From assembly GCF_905475395.1 (NCBI RefSeq), contig NC_058338.1, positions 3,039,001 to 3,103,000 of the forward strand: 64,000 nt of DNA, written 5' to 3'. The position numbers and the translations under genes are program-made. This DNA comes from Chrysoperla carnea (Eukaryota; Arthropoda; Insecta; Neuroptera; Chrysopidae). Position 1 is the stretch's first letter, and every line of letters begins with the position of its first letter. Shown here piece by piece: positions 9,559 to 18,858 of this stretch. Under the pieces are notes generated by a model. The model was not told the DNA's origin, made no database searches, and worked only from the letters and a program-made list of their open reading frames with translations.

Positions 9559-10938
9559 ATGTCGAATGATAAACTTCCATTTATTAAGATGGAACAAGAA
9601 TTACATCCAGAAATAGAATCAAAAGTTAAGAAAGAAGTATGGGAAGAAAATGTTCAAGTTGAGCAGATTCAAAATGAAAATCAACCCGAACAAAAACGTA
9701 TTCATTCAAAAGAAAATCATTTTTCATGCGACATTTGTGAAAAAATGTTTGAAACAGAATTTAATTTCATTACACATAAACGTTTTCACACTGATGAGAC
9801 ATTTTCTTGTGAGGTTTGTGAAAAAGCTTTTACACATTTATTAGAACATCAAATTTTGAAACTTGAAGATAAACCATTTTATATTAAAATTGAAAAACAA
9901 TTTCATATTGAATCAACTGTAATTAAAGAAGAAAAATTAAATGAAAATATTTTAGTTGATCAATCGAAAGAAAATATACAAACGTTAGTTAAAGAGTCAG
10001 AAAATTTTCCATGTGATGTGTGTGATAAAAGTTTTAGTGTGCAAAGTTATTTAAATAAACATAAAAAAATTCATAGTGGTGAAAAACCGTTTGCGTGTGA
10101 TATTTGTGATAAAAGTTTTCCTCGAAAAGCTCATCTACAAGAACATAAACTTACACATTCCAGTGAAAAACAGTTCTCATGTGATTTATGTGATAAAAAA
10201 TTTAATGTGAAAAATTATTTAGATAAACATCGACGAACTCATCTCGAAGAAAAACGTTTTTCATGTGATATTTGTGAAAGAAAATTTTTCCAACAATATC
10301 GTTTAACTGAACATAAACTAACACACTCGAGTGAAAAACCATTTTCCTGTGATATTTGTGCGAAAACATTTCGAGTGAAAAAATATTTAGAAGAACATCA
10401 ACGAATGCATACGGGAGAAAAACCATTTTCTTGTGATATTTGTGAGAAAAAATTTACTCGACAGTATCGATTACACGAACATAAATTAACGCATACTGGA
10501 GAAAAACCGTATTCGTGTGATGTTTGTGGAAAAACGTTTTTCGTAAAAAATTATTTAGATAATCATCAATTAATGCATACGGGAGAGAAACGATTTTCAT
10601 GTGATATTTGTGAGAAAAAATTTGCTCGATCACATCATTTACATGAACATAAACGAATTCATACTGGAGAAAAACCATTTTCGTGTGATGTTTGTGGTAA
10701 ATCGTTTACCACACAAAGTAGTTTAGGGAAACATATTCGACTTCATACCGGAGAAAAATCTTTTCCATGCGAGATTTGTGATAAAAGATTTGCTCAAAAA
10801 AGTACTTTAATGCAACATACAAAATCACATACTGGAGAAAAACCGTTTTCGTGTGGTCTCTGCGGTAAATCCTTTACACGAAGAAATATTCTAGCGACAC
10901 ATCAAAAAAATACTCATTTTGCTGAGAAAATTTCCTAA
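9559..10938 (+). CDS. C2H2 zinc-finger protein, family member D (459 aa, single exon)
   Basis: Shortest intact member of the tandem family. The N-terminal module is IKMEQELHPE, VKKE, WEENV (residues 9-32), then directly the CEKMFETEFNFITH finger (about 56-78) and the stunted CEKAFTHLLEH finger (about 84-97) with the DKPFYIKIEKQF follow-on. It lacks the two fingers that precede this pair in members A and F. Eleven canonical C2H2 fingers follow, mostly with TGEKP or SSEKP linkers, ending CGKSFTRRNILATHQKNTH. Several helices recur (QYRLTEH and QYRLHEH; KNYLDKH and KNYLDNH), so some fingers arose by local duplication. Likely nuclear DNA-binding regulator; the target is unknown. Confidence 0.9.
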   Translation: MSNDKLPFIKMEQELHPEIESKVKKEVWEENVQVEQIQNENQPEQKRIHSKENHFSCDICEKMFETEFNFITHKRFHTDETFSCEVCEKAFTHLLEHQILKLEDKPFYIKIEKQFHIESTVIKEEKLNENILVDQSKENIQTLVKESENFPCDVCDKSFSVQSYLNKHKKIHSGEKPFACDICDKSFPRKAHLQEHKLTHSSEKQFSCDLCDKKFNVKNYLDKHRRTHLEEKRFSCDICERKFFQQYRLTEHKLTHSSEKPFSCDICAKTFRVKKYLEEHQRMHTGEKPFSCDICEKKFTRQYRLHEHKLTHTGEKPYSCDVCGKTFFVKNYLDNHQLMHTGEKRFSCDICEKKFARSHHLHEHKRIHTGEKPFSCDVCGKSFTTQSSLGKHIRLHTGEKSFPCEICDKRFAQKSTLMQHTKSHTGEKPFSCGLCGKSFTRRNILATHQKNTHFAEKIS

Positions 10939-11040
10939 GATGTGAAAAACTCAGAAAAAGACTTACTCTTACTTTATTTTTCTAAATAAATTTTCAGATA
11001 ATCTCTTCCGAATTTTCACTAGAGGAAACTGAAATGATTT

Positions 11041-11690
11041 TAAAGAGTGGGATAATATTTAAGATTATTTAAATTCCCACCCCCCTGACAGAATAGTGAT
11101 TTATGACATATGTACAACTGCCCCTATTTATAGCAAGAGGGCGGGGTATATAAATCCGCCTTTTAAAATATTTAAACTATAAAAAGAATGGAAAATTTCT
11201 AACATCAGGAAAAATTCATTTAATTTAAAAGTAAATATGATAGCCTCACCAGGATTCGAACCAGCGTACCTTGGAATTAGAGGCAAGTGCTATACCCACA
11301 CATCCACCCATCATGTTTATAATCGTATAATTAACTTAATACTTATCTTTACTAAATCGATAATTTTCTTCTGAAAGAATAAATAGGATAGAAAATTTAA
11401 AAAAATAAAACAAAATTTAAAATATATAACAATTTTTATTTATTTATAACAAAAAAAATAAATGTTTTATATTTTCATGAAATATCATTTTGTACATTTT
11501 TATAAAACAAATTAAACAGAGATTCTTTTTTTCTTATTAAAGTTTTTATTCTAAATAAGAAAATTCTATCACTTTTATATAATAATAATAAAGGGTGTCC
11601 CAAGATTAACGTCTGATTCGAACTTCTGGCGTTAATTTTGGAACACTCCTTTATAAAACACAATATTTACTTTCTTATAAATACTACTAA
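11041..11690 (-). repeat. Composite repeat containing a tRNA-like module
   Basis: This segment matches, in inverted order, the region 38720-39502: GATTATTTAAATTCCCACCC with CTGACAGAATAGTGATTTATG, then the tRNA-like piece at 11241-11311, then AAATTTAAAATATATAACAA and AGTGTTCC-AAATTAACG. No reading frame. It directly abuts a foldback copy, and at 38.4-39.5 kb the two families also lie side by side. Confidence 0.6.
11241..11311 (-). repeat. tRNA-like module (SINE-type, not a functional tRNA)
   Basis: On the minus strand it has a box A-like GTGGGTATAGCACTTGCC and a box B GGTTCGAATCC at the right spacing for a pol III promoter. The ends do not form a 7-bp acceptor stem, and the T stem has mismatches. 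The copy at 39191-39260 shares GTATAGCACTTGCC-like and GGTTCGAATCC blocks. Confidence 0.55.
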
Positions 11691-11693
11691 CCA

Positions 11694-11975
11694 AGTCATA
11701 GAGATATGAACATAGCGAACGCTAGCCTGTAACTGGATGCGATATGCAAAGCGAGAGAGAAGACTGCCAGTACGTTCCTATGTGCCCTTGTCATAGTCAT
11801 ATGTCACAATCATATGATGCATAGAGTTATGTGAAATGTAAACAATATCCTACCTAATGACATATGGATTAAACAAGGACACATAGGAACTAACTGGCAG
11901 TCTTCTCTCTCATTCATCATATCGCAAATTTTGGGCAATGGATGTTTGATGCTCTATGTATGATACTCTATGCTA
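11694..11975. repeat. Foldback (long inverted repeat), copy 2
   Basis: Arms carry the same signature as the copies at 5387 and 38431: GCTAGCCTGTAACTGGATGC, GAGAGAGAAGACTGCCAG, and their reverse complements ending near TATCGCAAATTTTGGG. The arms are more divergent at the outer right end. No coding capacity. Confidence 0.7.
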
Positions 11976-12393
11976 AAGTTTAGAGTTCTATTTAACCAAA
12001 GTGGCACTGAACAAGAGAGAGTGTACTCTCATGCTCGGTGTCAGTTTGATTTGGTAGGAATCTTTCTTAAAGCTTAAAGGTATCTTTCCCCTTGAAAAAT
12101 TATTGACTTTTAGATACAAAAATTATGCCATTTCCTTATAATATGATAAAAATTGGGACTACTGTATCCTAAATGTAGATTTTACAATGAGTAATCGATA
12201 ATTTCTTGCAAAAATTGACGAGCAATCTAGCTGCTTATCAAACATCTAGAAAAATGATTTTGTCATTGTTAACTCAAGCAAGCTAGTTTTTTTTTTAGTC
12301 TATGGGAATCGTTTTACCAATATTGGAACGCGCTTCTGTAAATATCGTTATCAATTTCGATCTTATCAAGTGTTCTTTTTATAATCTTTAATC
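11976..12393. other. Upstream region of the ZAD gene at 12394
   Basis: Non-coding sequence containing a T-rich tract near 12290. No TATAAGTCTGTG element was found. Nothing else was recognised. Confidence 0.3.
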
Positions 12394-14650
12394 ATGGATG
12401 AAATTTTCGATTTTAAAACTGTTTGTAGAATATGTTTAGAAAATAAAGAAGCTATGATTTCAATATTTGATGATACATCAAACGGAATATTATTTAGTGA
12501 AATGTTACAAGAGTGCACTTCTGTCTTTGTAAGTATAACTTGAAAATTATCAGAACAAAATAATGCTTATAAATATTATCGAAGATAATAAATGAGAACT
12601 CTAGGATATTTTGAAATAAATTTCGATTTTTGCCCCAATTTCCTAGATCAGTTTTTTGTATTTTTAAAATACGTATTTTCGACTACCAAGTAGTCATCAT
12701 CAGTAAGAATTACCTAGTGATTACTTTTATTATGAATGTTACTCTTTGCTAATTTGGTGGCGGACTGCACAATGATACTTTCGTTTGTCTACAGTTTATA
12801 CTGTTCACAGTATCTGTCAAAGTGCAGTCCGCCACCAAATTAGCAAAGAGTAACATTCATAATAAGAGTAATCACTAGCTAATTCTTACTGGTGATGACT
12901 TAATGCTTTGCTTATTGAAGTCAAGTTGTCATAAAATCCTTATTACTACTTGATCTCTTTACAACATCCTTTTAAAAGTCCCTTAGACCACGGTATCAGT
13001 AGCAAACCTTTGGGAATTTTTATGAAATTGTAGGACTAATAAATAACAAGTTGGGTACTTGATCTTGAATGAAACTATTCTAAATAAGGCTACCATAAGA
13101 GAGAGGGAGGTGTGTGATGATTATCGTAAGAATTCTGGAAGGGAAGTTCAAATCTGGCACATGAAACATTGTATTCATCCCTCCCCAAAGCATCCGAAAT
13201 ACGTTAAAAAAGCAATTTTGTTATAGGTTTCTCATAATGATCAAATATCCAAAAATTTATGTGTAGAATGCTCGGAACAATTACAAGCAAATTATAAATT
13301 TAAATTAAAATGCATAAGATCTGATAATCTTTTAAAAGATTCTGCTGCTGAAACAGATGTAAATCTTCCATCTGAATCGGATAGTATATATATTATAATT
13401 CAAGATGAATCTGATCACGAACATAACGATAACGAAGATGCATCTATGGAGGAAGTATTTATTAAAAGTGAACAAATGGATTCTGATTCAGATTCCATGA
13501 CACGAACTAGTTATCAATGCGAAGAATGTGGAATAGAATTTCAATTAGAACAAGATTTTATCTCACATTTGAAATTTGAACATGAAAAAGATACGAGAAA
13601 ATGTTTAGGTATAATTTGTTTTGTCTAAAATGTACCAAGAAGTATTAAATAAAACCTATATAGTCACAAATCGGTTATAATGACGAATCTGTTATTATAA
13701 CGAATTTGCAAATAACGAATAGGGTATTCCACTATTTTTGAAAAAGTACTTCAAAATGTTGATTTTGCTAATAAAATGCCACCAAAAATTTATTTCGGAA
13801 AAATACACACGCTTTCTTGCCAAAAACTTAAATTAAATTTTAAACTGTCAAAAACACGGGCATCCAATTTGATGACGTAATATGGGTATCACTATACGAA
13901 ATAACACAAATAAGTTTGACAGATATATTCATAGACATCTGATTATAATAAATATAAATACTTATTATCTATGGATATATTATACTCAGCTGTCTACACT
14001 GAAATAATTGATGGTCTATGACTCATGCCGATATGACATCACAGCAGGGCTTACCCGCGTTTTAGGTCACGTGATATACAGTTTAAATATTACGATTTTT
14101 AATTTTAATATTTTAAAAGAAAAATGTGCTTTTATGATTCGAAATCAGAATATTTAAGTATATTTTTACATAAATTTTAACTTTTTTCAAATTTCATGAT
14201 TTATTTATGACTAACGATAATACCCTAATGTGGAAAATTTCAAAGATGCATTAATTTTTTCTTGATTACTATGATATTTTATTGAAGACTATTAGTGTTT
14301 TATTTACAAAATCTTGGTAGCATTTTTATAATGAGAACGTAAGCCATTAAAAATTTCTTTGATATTCAGGTAATACTTACACATGTAATACTTGCCACAA
14401 AGTATATTCTTCGGAACATGGTCTTAAAAAACATTTAATCAGCCACGGCCAATGTAAATATTGTGATCAAAGTTATGACGATGATACAAAATTACTACAA
14501 CATATCGAGGAGCATCGTCGAATTGGATTTACGTGTAACGAATGTGGTAAAAAATTTAAAAATTTTGTACGTTTCAAAATGCATACACAAATGAATAGTA
14601 ACGGTGTACGATTTAAATGTACACCGAAAAAAAATTTAAATCTTAAATAA
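12394..14650 (+). CDS. ZAD-type C2H2 zinc-finger protein (3 exons, 265 aa)
   Basis: Exons 12394-12528, 13227-13608 and 14370-14650 join in frame across GT-AG introns of 698 and 761 nt. The N-terminal ZAD domain has its first cysteine pair in CRICLENKEAMISIF (exon 1) and its second in CVECSEQLQ (exon 2), where four cysteines bind zinc; ZADs mediate protein-protein contact and dimerisation in insect zinc-finger factors. An acidic linker rich in Asp, Glu and Ser precedes a finger (CEECGIEFQLEQDFISH) and three further weakly canonical fingers (CNTCHKVYSSEHGLKKH, CKYCDQSYDDDTKLLQH, CNECGKKFKNFVRFKMH). Exon 1 ends at the usual ZAD splice point shared with the other ZAD genes here. Both introns carry MITEs. 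Confidence 0.85.
12689..12903. mobile_element. MITE/foldback inside ZAD gene intron 1
   Basis: Two arms of about 85 bp are near-perfect reverse complements (AGTCATCATCAGTAAGAATT at the left, AATTCTTACTGGTGATGACT at the right) around a short centre near 12790. There is no reading frame. The high arm identity suggests recent insertion or duplication. Confidence 0.75.
13720..14227. mobile_element. TAGGGTATT-terminated non-autonomous DNA element in ZAD gene intron 2
   Basis: Begins TAGGGTATT and ends AATACCCTA (508 bp). It is the inverted counterpart of 50990-51538, with the same internal blocks (AAATTTATTTCGG, GATGACGTAATATGGGTATC, GCTGTCTACACT, GGTCACGTGATATACAG). Fragments are at 5207 and 61887. 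No coding capacity; it looks like a MITE family. Confidence 0.8.
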
Positions 14651-14694
14651 AGAAAATTTTTTTAATTTATTTTGTTATTATTATTAATTTTTTA

Positions 14695-14866
14695 CTCTCC
14701 GACCTAAAGTCAGTCGACGTCAAAGCCTTCCTGCTGTTCTTAAACAGCTCCAAATGGTTCATGGAGTAGTGGTCGGGGATGGGCCAACCCATTAACTGTA
14801 TCGCAACGGATCCTATGGTCTAAGTGTGTCCCACCCCAGGACAGCCACTCTAACCTAACCTAACCT
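14695..14866 (+). mobile_element. 5'-truncated LINE, copy 2
   Basis: Only the last 172 bases of the element seen at 2420 are present, closely similar (LKSVDVKAFLLFLNSSKWFME in the old frame, with a premature stop). The 3' end is CACTC followed by TAACC/AACCT pentamers. A perfect 12-bp target duplication, ATTAATTTTTTA, lies at 14683-14694 and 14867-14878. Confidence 0.85.
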
Positions 14867-14878
14867 ATTAATTTTTTA

Positions 14879-15094
14879 AGATAGTGTAGAAGTATCGAGA
14901 CGGAAAATCCGAAGATCACACCATTTTTGTGACCAAAGTAGAAACATTTTAACTTTGGTTTCTTTGCATACTTATACAGGGCTAATTTGGCTATACATAT
15001 AGGAAACTTTTTTTACTATAAGGTTTACGAAAAAAAGTTATTCTTTATAAAAAGCTTTGTTTTCTAAAATATTAACATTCACTTTTGACATCGA
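14879..15094. other. Spacer between LINE copy 2 and the orphan ZAD exon
   Basis: Non-coding. The part nearest 15094 lies where the first intron of the ancestral ZAD gene would be. Nothing else was recognised. Confidence 0.3.
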
Positions 15095-15260
15095 TTTTAT
15101 AAGTCTTACATGAATTGAAGTGCATTCCTCTAGCATGTCACCGTATATTTTTGAATCAAAAGATACGTTTATAAATATTGGAATTAGATTGTCTACTTGT
15201 TCTAAACAAATTCGACAAATCCAATTCGAAATCATTGAATTTAATCGTTCGATTATTTAT
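15095..15260 (-). pseudogene. Orphan first exon of a ZAD zinc-finger gene
   Basis: On the minus strand this matches exon 1 of the ZAD gene at 18859 almost base for base ([29 protein letters not shown]) and keeps the splice donor GTAAGACTTATAAAATCG. Homology extends into the upstream non-coding sequence (to about 15330). The ancestral start codon is changed (ATAAATAATCG in place of ATGAATAATCG), and one extra G before the first cysteine codon breaks the frame. No exon 2 or fingers follow, so it is a partial duplicate and dead. Confidence 0.75.
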
Positions 15261-15700
15261 AATTTTGTATATTATTATTATAAAGGTTTATTTTAATTTA
15301 AAAATCAAATTTGGACAAAAAGATCGATCCTCAATTTCATTCAAGGTTAGTGTTAGTGCCAAGGTTGTAACGAATAGGCGAATTTTGCCATTTTTATGCT
15401 ATGTACATCCAAAACTAGTAAAGTATATGCACCCATAACTAGTTTTGAATGTAAATAGTAGATGAATATATCGTGGTTGTCATGGATATGGCACACACAC
15501 AAAACATATCTCACATTGTTACGGGACGGTTTCTGCCAGTTTGCTCACCATGCCAAGACGCGTTAATGAACTTGTTCCAAAAGTTTAAGTTATAATTTTA
15601 CATGTATATATTTATAAAAATCGATTTTGCTATGACTAGAAGTAAGTTAAATATGTATCATATGATTGGTCTATAATTACCATTTATTTAATTTAAGAAA
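15261..15700. other. Upstream region of gene E
   Basis: Part of this (to about 15330) is the duplicated 5' flank of the orphan ZAD exon. The rest is AT-rich and non-coding. No TATAAGTCTGTG element was found ahead of gene E. Confidence 0.35.
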
Positions 15701-16942
15701 ATGTCAAACGATTCACTTGGTGGCGATCAGAATTCTTCTTTCCGTAATGAGGAACACATCAAATTGGAACAAGAATTACATTCAGAGGTAATAATTAAAG
15801 AGGAGATATCAGATGAAAATGATGATTTTGATCAACAGCAAATTGTGAAAGAGATAAATTCATGCAATGTTTGTAACAAAACATTCTCCTCGAAAAGCAA
15901 TTTAAATGCACATTTACGAATTCATACGGGAGAGAGGCCATTCGAATGTGATCATTGTGATAAAAAATTTCGTCATCATAGTCATTTATTAAGCCACAAA
16001 CGTACCCATACGGGAGAACGGCCTTATTCGTGCGATATTTGTAATAAAACATTTACTCAACAACAACTTTTTGCTAGACATAAACGAGTTCATGCAGGAG
16101 AGCAACTTTATCCATGTGATGTTTGTAAGAAGAACTTTATCATGAAGAATAATCTAATTATCCATAAAAGGATTCATTCTGGTGAAAAACCTTTCGAATG
16201 CGTTTACTGCGATAAAACATTTTACGCTAAAGGTAATTTAAAAGTTCATTTACGAAGTCATATCGAGGAAAAACGATTTTCTTGTGAAGATAGCTTAGCT
16301 GTTAAAAGTCGTTTGATTGGGGATAAACGGGTCCGTACGAAAGAAAGAATTTTTTCATGTGACGTTTGTGGCAAAACATTATCCTCGAAAAGCAATTTAA
16401 ATACACATTTACGAATTCATTCGTGGGAGAGGCCATACAAATGTGATATTTGTAATAAAGAATTTTATCAACGTAGTCATTTAGTAAGCCATAAATGGAC
16501 CCATACGAAAGAACGGCCTTATTCGTGTGATATTTGTAATAAAACATTTACTCAACAACAGCTTTTTGCTAGACATAAACGATATCATGCAGGAGAGCAA
16601 CTTTATCCGTGTGATGTTTGTAAGAAGAATTTTAACATGAAGAATAATCTAACTATTCACAAAAGGATTCATTCGGGTGAAAAACCTTTTGAATGTGATT
16701 ACTGTGATAAAGCATTTAACACTAAAGGTAGTTTAACAGTTCATGTACGAGGTCATATAAAGAAGAAACAATTTTCTTGTAAAGTTTGTAAAAAACGATT
16801 TGTTCAAATACATAAACTGGATAAACATAAACAAACTCATAAAGATAAGAAACTTTATTCATGTGTGGTTTGTGATCAAAAATTTATTAAAAAAATCCAA
16901 CTAGATAAACATAAACGAATTCATAAAGATCACAAATTATAA
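15701..16942 (+). CDS. C2H2 zinc-finger protein, family member E, with internal duplication (413 aa)
   Basis: The start MSNDSLGGDQ followed by IKLEQELHSE and IIKEEISDEND links it to the 332/3379/9559 family, but it lacks the FESEFNF finger and the stunted finger. It has about twelve canonical fingers. Fingers 1-5 (CNKTFSSKSNLNAH, CDKKFRHHSHLLSH, CNKTFTQQQLFARH, CKKNFIMKNNLIIH, CDKTFYAKGNLKVH) recur in the same order as fingers 7-11 (SSKSNLNTH, YQRSHLVSH, TQQQLFARH, NMKNNLTIH, NTKGSLTVH). The sixth finger of the first block (near 16276) has lost its second cysteine and both histidines, whereas that of the second block (CKKRFVQIHKLDKH) is intact. So a six-finger block was duplicated within the gene. 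Single exon; likely nuclear DNA binder. Confidence 0.88.
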   Translation: MSNDSLGGDQNSSFRNEEHIKLEQELHSEVIIKEEISDENDDFDQQQIVKEINSCNVCNKTFSSKSNLNAHLRIHTGERPFECDHCDKKFRHHSHLLSHKRTHTGERPYSCDICNKTFTQQQLFARHKRVHAGEQLYPCDVCKKNFIMKNNLIIHKRIHSGEKPFECVYCDKTFYAKGNLKVHLRSHIEEKRFSCEDSLAVKSRLIGDKRVRTKERIFSCDVCGKTLSSKSNLNTHLRIHSWERPYKCDICNKEFYQRSHLVSHKWTHTKERPYSCDICNKTFTQQQLFARHKRYHAGEQLYPCDVCKKNFNMKNNLTIHKRIHSGEKPFECDYCDKAFNTKGSLTVHVRGHIKKKQFSCKVCKKRFVQIHKLDKHKQTHKDKKLYSCVVCDQKFIKKIQLDKHKRIHKDHKL

Positions 16943-16944
16943 TT

Positions 16945-17660
16945 TTTAATTTAAAACAGATGTGCAACTCTCTGAGAAATTTTTACTATATTTAGTTCTA
17001 AGAAGGTTCCTTACTCCAGATGACTCTACGTAAATGTTTGGGCCATCAGTTAGTTTACAACATAGAATTTACACTCGTTATTATTAAGTTTTCTAATAAA
17101 AAGCCGTAGAATAATATAATTTAATGAAATACATATAATTAATTAACAAATGGCCTGTAAAAAGATTCTAATTAAAATCGGTAGATAGGTTCTTCCTTAA
17201 CAGGATTGTCAAATGGCAGGTGTGTGAGCGGATTCGAATTTTTTTTTTCTTTAAGCTTCTCTCTGTATCGTCTCATCTCTTCTGCTTTCTTTTTTCTTAA
17301 AGCTTGACGCGTATCGTTGGATGCTGTTTGTTTTAATAAATGTCGTAGTCGTTTTCTGTTTTCTGATTCTTTCTTTTTAAATTCTTCAAATAATCCACTG
17401 GCTTTTAGCTTTTCTTTCTGCTTTCTCTTCCTTTCTGCTGCTTTTTTGGCCATCTACAAGAAAAAAACGAGTTGATTTTAGTGTTTAGGTCTTGTAAATC
17501 GTGTTGATTTAACTTACACCAAACTAGTAAATAATAATTTTAAATATGTTAATAATAAAATGAATGCTATTTTGTTTCAAATATTGCAATAAATTATTAT
17601 TTTATTTAAAAAAGCCTCGCTTTATTTAATTAAAAGACAAATAATTACAATCTGTGCACG
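16945..17660 (-). repeat. Dispersed repeat enclosing a 93-codon frame
   Basis: Both flanks of the frame at 17172-17453 are repetitive. The piece at 16950-17060 matches 36545-36665 (AAAACAGATGTGCAACT and TCCAGATG-type blocks). The piece at 17480-17660 matches 36970-37340 and 60700-61085 (TAGGTCTTG-TAATCGTGTTGAT, GAATGCTATTTTGTTTCAAA, TTGCAATAAATTATTATTT). It is probably a transposable element of unrecognised class. Confidence 0.55.
17172..17453 (-). CDS. Small Lys/Arg-rich coiled-coil-like protein, probably element-encoded (93 aa)
   Basis: Open frame beginning MAKKAAERKRKQKEKLKASG, very rich in Lys, Arg and Glu, with two related segments (RKQKEKLKASGLFEEF and RRYREKLKEKK) and a tail ending KEEPIYRF. 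The start codon follows a good splice acceptor (TTTTTTTCTTGTAG), so an upstream non-coding exon is possible. The last dozen codons and the 3' flank recur at 44440-44505 (ending NPFKEKPIYRF), and the surroundings are repetitive, so the frame probably belongs to a mobile element and not a single-copy host gene. Function is not recognised. Basic (R/K)xYRxKLK stretches of this kind occur in several transposon-linked arthropod proteins, from memory. Confidence 0.45.
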   Translation of the reverse strand: MAKKAAERKRKQKEKLKASGLFEEFKKKESENRKRLRHLLKQTASNDTRQALRKKKAEEMRRYREKLKEKKNSNPLTHLPFDNPVKEEPIYRF

Positions 17661-17672
17661 TAAGCTAATCAA

Positions 17673-18490
17673 TTAAAAACAGTATAAATTATTGATTACC
17701 TCTCTTTTATATGTGGCACAGTCATGAGTATCACTAGAATTTTTACCACATATTTCACATGTTTGATGAATTTTTCTATGTTTATATAAATTAATCCTGC
17801 ATCCGCAGATTTCTCCGCATACATTACAACGATTAAACTCCTTACAATGTATTTTAAGTGTATGAGTTCTAGAAAATATCTTTTTACAAAATGGACATTG
17901 TATTGTTGAATTTAAATGTACATTTTTATTGTGAATATATAATTCGATAACATGCGAAAAACTTTCCGAACAATATTCACATTGATAGTTTGTTAATAGA
18001 TCTTCTGTATTGAACGTTTCATTAGTTTTATCAACTTGTTGTTCATCTATAATGGGAAAAGCTTCTACTTTACAAACATTCTTTTCATTCATGCCCATAT
18101 AATAATTATCATTAATATTAACTTCGTTATCCAAGGATTCTTCTTCCCTTTTGATTGGTAAATTTTCGATAGCCCTATGTAATGTTTTTTCAGATGTTAA
18201 ACATTGAATTTTAAGTTTGTAACTTTGTTCCGTGTTAATTGAGCATTGAATGCAAATATTTTTAGGTAATAAATCATCTGTGGATATCTAAACCAAATAC
18301 AAATTCATAATAAAAATTAAATTTTTATTGTATATGTTTAAAAAAAAATTACATTAGCTGAAGCACATTCTACTAATATTTCACTGTATGTTTTTGATTC
18401 AAAGTTTAAAACTTTATCAAATATTGAAATCATCTTTTCATTTTGTTGTAAACAAATTCGACAAATCGTTCCAAAATTATTTAATTCCAT
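17673..18490 (-). CDS. ZAD-type zinc-finger gene, 3'-truncated copy (2 exons, about 250 aa)
   Basis: Exons 18353-18490 (MELNNFG, CRICLQQNEKMISIF; 46 codons) and 17673-18287 ([15 protein letters not shown] onward) join in frame. The ZAD is complete, with one clear finger (CEYCSESFSHVIELYIH) and degenerate ones (CPFCKKIFSRTHTLKIH, CNVCGEICGCRINLYKH). It is a close paralogue of the gene at 41449-43696, with the same exon 1 length. The paralogue splices onward to three more exons after CINHKM; here the frame runs past the equivalent donor (GAG|GTAATC) to a stop, and no downstream exons exist before the repeat at 17660. It has therefore lost its C-terminal fingers. It could make a short ZAD-only regulator or be decaying. 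Confidence 0.65.
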
Positions 18491-18858
18491 TTTGGGAATT
18501 TGAAACCACCAAGCAGTTGATTATGATTTACTGGAATAGAAGTACATTCCAATAACATAAATGACAGGCATGAAATGACAGGTAAGGCGGGTCCGTCTAT
18601 GTCACAGACTTATATATATATATATGGTAGTACCCGAATCCCTTGAGGCACCTGAATGTAAAGAATGAACGCATATGATCCCTAAAGAAAATTGTCTTCG
18701 GGCATATTACGAATAAGATATCCCTCGAACAATCATACAAACAAATATATGGACATTTTACGATCAATATTTGTAACCGTTACAAACTTGGCACTAAATT
18801 ATAATGCAAATGAGGATTGATCTTTTTGTCCACTTTTATAATAATAATATAAAAAATT
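18491..18858. promoter_or_regulatory. Bidirectional spacer between two divergent ZAD genes
   Basis: A spacer of 368 bp separates the start codons of the minus-strand copy (18490) and the plus-strand gene (18859), so a shared promoter region is likely. It contains a (TA)n run next to the CACAGACTTATA element at 18603-18614. The part 18525-18680 is duplicated at 43730-43870 upstream of the paralogue at 43696. Confidence 0.5.
18603..18614 (-). promoter_or_regulatory. Shared TATA-like element TATAAGTCTGTG (truncated ZAD gene)
   Basis: On the minus strand it reads TATATATATAAGTCTGTGACATAGAC, about 113 nt before the start codon at 18490. The ZAD copy at 43805 is nearly identical, and the same 12-mer lies before C2H2 genes B and F. 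Confidence 0.5.
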
